Source of the DNA: Chryseobacterium sp. FH2
GTDB taxonomy: Bacteria; Bacteroidota; Bacteroidia; Flavobacteriales; Weeksellaceae
Direction: 5' to 3'
NCBI RefSeq assembly: GCF_001045455.1
Contig: NZ_LFNE01000003.1
Span: forward strand, 62,001-126,000
DNA length: 64,000 nt
In this document: piece after piece, positions 61,321 through 64,000 of the stretch
How the letters are laid out: every line of letters begins with the position of its first letter
Numbering within the stretch: position 1 is the first letter of the stretch
Position numbers and translations under genes: made by a program
The notes under the pieces: model-generated
The model's database searches: none
What the model saw: only the letters and a program-made list of their open reading frames with translations
Told to the model about the DNA's origin: nothing

Positions 61321-62167
61321 ACTCAAAAAATTAACTCCCATAATAGAGTGGGGAACACTCTTGCTCTGCACGGGGTTGGTGTGTTTCTTCCTTATTGTTA
61401 TTCTTTATGATATCTTCAGTAAAGGTATTACGGTTATTTCCTTGGATTTTATCTCAACATTTCCAACAGACGGCATGACAAAAGGCGGGATTTTGACTCC
61501 CATTATCGGAACAGTATTTTTAACTATTATTACGGCGCTTTTCTCTATTCCATTTGGAATATGCTGTGCCATCTATTTGAATGAATATGCTGAAAATACC
61601 TGGCTAACAAGAATTATCAGGGCTTCTATCAGGAATCTTTCAGGAGTTCCTTCCATTATTTATGGGCTGTTTGGATTGGCATTGTTTGTTCAGGCTCTAA
61701 ATTTTGGAACTTCCATTCTATCGGCAGGTTTAACGCTTGGTTTGTTATCACTTCCTTATATTATTACCACTACTGAAGAAGCTTTGCTGCGAATTCCTGC
61801 AAGTATGCGTGAAGCTGCTCTGGGTGTTGGTGCAACTAAGTATGAATCTATCCGCGATGTTGTATTGCCCTCATCAATGTCAGGAATTTTAACCGGTGTG
61901 GTATTGACTTTATCCAGAGCAGCCGGAGAAACTGCACCGATTTTGTTTACCGGAGCAGCATTTTACATTACAAATGCTTTAGGAACTCCAAATCAGGAAT
62001 TTATGGCTTTGCCTTATCACTTATATATGCTTTCTACACAGCATCAATCTATTGAAGAAGTAAGGCCGATAGCTTATGGAACTGCTTTGGTTCTCATTGT
62101 TGTTGTATTCATTATGAACCTGGCAGCCTTTTATATTCGATATAAATATAGAAAAGATGAAAAGTAA
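61310..62167 (+). CDS. pstA: Phosphate ABC transporter permease PstA
   Basis: A 285-residue permease with six helices, the motif AIYLNEYAENTWLTRIIR, the PSIIYGLFGLALFV segment and coupling motif EAALGVGATKYESIRDVVLP, all typical of PstA. It overlaps both pstC and pstB by 11 bp. Confidence 0.95.
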   Translation: MQLKLKKLTPIIEWGTLLLCTGLVCFFLIVILYDIFSKGITVISLDFISTFPTDGMTKGGILTPIIGTVFLTIITALFSIPFGICCAIYLNEYAENTWLTRIIRASIRNLSGVPSIIYGLFGLALFVQALNFGTSILSAGLTLGLLSLPYIITTTEEALLRIPASMREAALGVGATKYESIRDVVLPSSMSGILTGVVLTLSRAAGETAPILFTGAAFYITNALGTPNQEFMALPYHLYMLSTQHQSIEEVRPIAYGTALVLIVVVFIMNLAAFYIRYKYRKDEK

Positions 62168-62903
62168 GTTAGTTGCAGAAAATCTGAATTTATCATTCGG
62201 AACCAAGCATATTTTAAAAAACGTGTCCGTTGAATTCTCCGAAAAGCAGGTAACGGCATTAATAGGACCTTCCGGATGCGGAAAAAGTACACTGCTTCGT
62301 TGTTTCAACAGGATGCACGATCTGTATCCCGATGCCAAAATTGATGGAAAAATTTCTTTGGACGGGCAGGATCTCTATCAAAAAGGTATTGAAGTAACCG
62401 ATATACGCAGAAGAATTGGTATGGTATTCCAGAAAGCTAATCCGTTTCCTAAAAGCATTTATGACAATATTGCATACGGTTTAAAAATCAATAATTTACC
62501 CACTGATCAGGCAACAGTACAGAAAGCTCTTGAAGAGGCTTATCTTTGGGATGAAGTTAAAGATGATCTGAAAAAACCGGCAACAAGGCTTTCGGGAGGG
62601 CAGCAACAGAGACTATGTATCGCCAGAACCGTAGCTTTGCGACCCGAAGTGATTCTGATGGACGAGCCTTGTTCTGCCTTAGATCCTATAAGTACATCGA
62701 AAATTGAAAATTTAATCCATAAGCTTAAGGAACAATATACTATTGTAATTGTAACACACAATATGCAGCAGGCTCAACGTGTAGCAGATAAAACGGTTTT
62801 TATGTATCTCGGGGAAATTATAGAACAGGGCGAAACCGGTCAGATATTTAATAATCCTAAAATGGAAACAACTAAAAGTTATATTGGTGGATATTTCGGA
62901 TGA
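62157..62903 (+). CDS. pstB: Phosphate ABC transporter ATP-binding protein PstB
   Basis: A 248-residue ATPase: Walker A GPSGCGKST, Q-loop VFQKANPFPKS, signature LSGGQQQRL, Walker B VILMDEP followed by CSALDP, and the switch His in VTHNM. It powers the PstCA channel. No phoU follows, which is the usual next gene. Confidence 0.96.
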   Translation: MKSKLVAENLNLSFGTKHILKNVSVEFSEKQVTALIGPSGCGKSTLLRCFNRMHDLYPDAKIDGKISLDGQDLYQKGIEVTDIRRRIGMVFQKANPFPKSIYDNIAYGLKINNLPTDQATVQKALEEAYLWDEVKDDLKKPATRLSGGQQQRLCIARTVALRPEVILMDEPCSALDPISTSKIENLIHKLKEQYTIVIVTHNMQQAQRVADKTVFMYLGEIIEQGETGQIFNNPKMETTKSYIGGYFG

Positions 62904-63133
62904 AGCAGAACTTACAAAGTTTATATTGTTCTGATTAAATAATTGATAACAGTCCTATTGCTTTTCATTTTTGAATTATCATTGTAAGAAAATCGTTGTA
63001 CATTTTTATTTTTATAGAGAGTCTTAGATAATATTTTTAATAACTCCACTTTAAATACGATAATCTTGCTTTAATCTTAATAATAAATCCGAATCAAATC
63101 AAGAAAAGTATAGTTTTTGATAAGCATTACCTG
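62904..63133. other. Intergenic region between pstB and the TonB receptor
   Basis: About 230 bp, AT-rich, with TTTTTATTTTTATAGAGAG and TTAATCTTAATAATAAATCC. No gene seen; it probably carries the promoter of the receptor gene. Confidence 0.4.
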
Positions 63134-64000
63134 ATGGTAAAACTGTATTTTTTCTTTCTGGTAATTTCTGCTTCGATAGTTTGGTCTCAAAAAAGAGATT
63201 CGGCGACTCTTATTTCTGAGGTTAACATTGATGCTTATAAGAAACCTGCGAGTTTTATATCCTCTACAAAGTCGGTTGCTGTTGTTTCCGAAAATTTACT
63301 TAGACAAAATACACCCGAAAGAATGCTGGAGTCCGTCAATCAGGTCCCTGGCGCGAGTATGGAAGAGCGATCCCCGGGAAGTTACAGGATTTCTCTTAGA
63401 GGAAGTACTTTGAGATCACCGTTTGGAGTTCGCAATGTAAAAGTTTATCTCGATGATTTTATTTTGTCTGATGCTTCGGGCAATACGTATTTCAATGTCA
63501 TCTCTTCTGAACTCATCAATAGGATGGAAATCTATAAAGGTCCTGAAAGTGGTGATTACGGATCGGTAACGGGAGGAACTCTTCTTCTTCAAACCAAGGA
63601 TTCAGATAATCTCTCTGCAAACTTATCTATTGGGAGTTATGGCGCTTTTAATCAGAGTTTTAATGTGTCTGAGAAGGTGGGAAAACATTTTTTTGAAGTA
63701 TTCCAGAATTATTACAGAACAGATTCCTATAGGGAACAATCAGCAATGCAGCGCAAGCAGATTTTTATTAAAGATGATTTTAAATATGCTGAAAAAGCTT
63801 TGCTCAAAGCGATGGTACTCTATTCCGATTTGGATTATCAAACACCGGGGGGATTGACCCTGGAGCAGATGCAGATGAACAGAAAACAGGCAAGGCCGGG
63901 AACGGCAGCCCTTCCGGGTTCTGAAGAACAGCAAGCGGGAATCCGTAATAAAATGTTTTTAGCAGGGATTTCCAATGACTATCGGTTTGATCAGAATTTT
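63134..64000 (+). CDS. TonB-dependent outer-membrane receptor (partial, cut by window end)
   Basis: The first 289 codons of a receptor running past the window. Signal peptide at 1-19 (VWSQ). The plug domain has NTPERMLESVNQVPGASMEE, YRISLRGSTLRSPF, VKVYLDDFILSDASGNTYFN and RMEIYKGPESGDYGSVTGG, then barrel strands begin. There is no carboxypeptidase-like N-terminal domain, so it is of the siderophore or metal type rather than SusC. The plug is FecA-like. Being next to pst suggests a phosphate-linked substrate, but iron is equally possible. Confidence 0.93.
   Translation, partial: MVKLYFFFLVISASIVWSQKRDSATLISEVNIDAYKKPASFISSTKSVAVVSENLLRQNTPERMLESVNQVPGASMEERSPGSYRISLRGSTLRSPFGVRNVKVYLDDFILSDASGNTYFNVISSELINRMEIYKGPESGDYGSVTGGTLLLQTKDSDNLSANLSIGSYGAFNQSFNVSEKVGKHFFEVFQNYYRTDSYREQSAMQRKQIFIKDDFKYAEKALLKAMVLYSDLDYQTPGGLTLEQMQMNRKQARPGTAALPGSEEQQAGIRNKMFLAGISNDYRFDQNF

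Overview
The window looks like chromosomal DNA of a Bacteroidota bacterium (Sphingobacteriia or Flavobacteriia type; genus not resolvable by eye). The evidence is AT-rich DNA, repeated TAnnTTTG promoter boxes of the Bacteroidota housekeeping sigma factor, a C-terminal type IX secretion sorting domain, DUF4199 and membrane-anchored LuxR proteins, and many short lipoproteins. I found no rRNA, tRNA or CRISPR array.

Most of the window is accessory DNA dominated by one theme: AraC-type regulators interleaved with NAD(P)H- or flavin-dependent oxidoreductases. I count ten AraC-family genes plus a GlxA-type regulator, two HxlR regulators, about a dozen short-chain dehydrogenases (SDRs), four aldo/keto reductases (AKRs), four medium-chain alcohol dehydrogenases/quinone reductases, one aldehyde dehydrogenase, one old yellow enzyme, one flavin reductase, one pirin and several small detoxification-type proteins (EthD, SRPBCC, ABM, SnoaL, VOC). 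They form small regulator-plus-enzyme modules, several visibly duplicated from one another. Together they resemble a stockpile of inducible electrophile, quinone and aldehyde reduction modules; substrates cannot be read from the sequence.

Layout: 1-3.2 kb holds a TPR/DUF6624 protein, a decayed TnpB gene and an SDR stub. 3.2-18.3 kb is the first AraC/SDR/AKR/ADH block. 18.4-20.5 kb is a GlxA/EthD/SRPBCC block next to a broken AraC tail. 20.6-30.5 kb is a mostly minus-strand block (SDR, ABM, SDR, ALDH, AKR, OYE, flavin reductase, ADH, AraC, SDR). 31.1-32.7 kb is a HipBA module. 33.7-34.8 kb is the stump of a class I lanthipeptide synthesis locus. 34.8-39.1 kb has two HxlR modules with palindromic operators. 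39.4-45.8 kb is another AraC/SDR block with two copies of a small inverted-repeat element. 46.0-49.8 kb looks like an array of solitary genes separated by attC-like imperfect palindromes, each gene intact or decayed. 50.1-53.2 kb holds small secreted proteins and lipoproteins. 53.3-59.2 kb contains LuxR/DUF4199/VOC and two more regulator-oxidoreductase modules. 59.5-62.9 kb is a pstSCAB phosphate importer operon without phoU, followed by a TonB-dependent receptor cut by the window end.

The most notable points are the density of regulator-oxidoreductase modules with recombination scars (internal deletions, orphan 3-prime tails), the cassette-like array, and several well-formed candidate operators in divergent intergenic regions.
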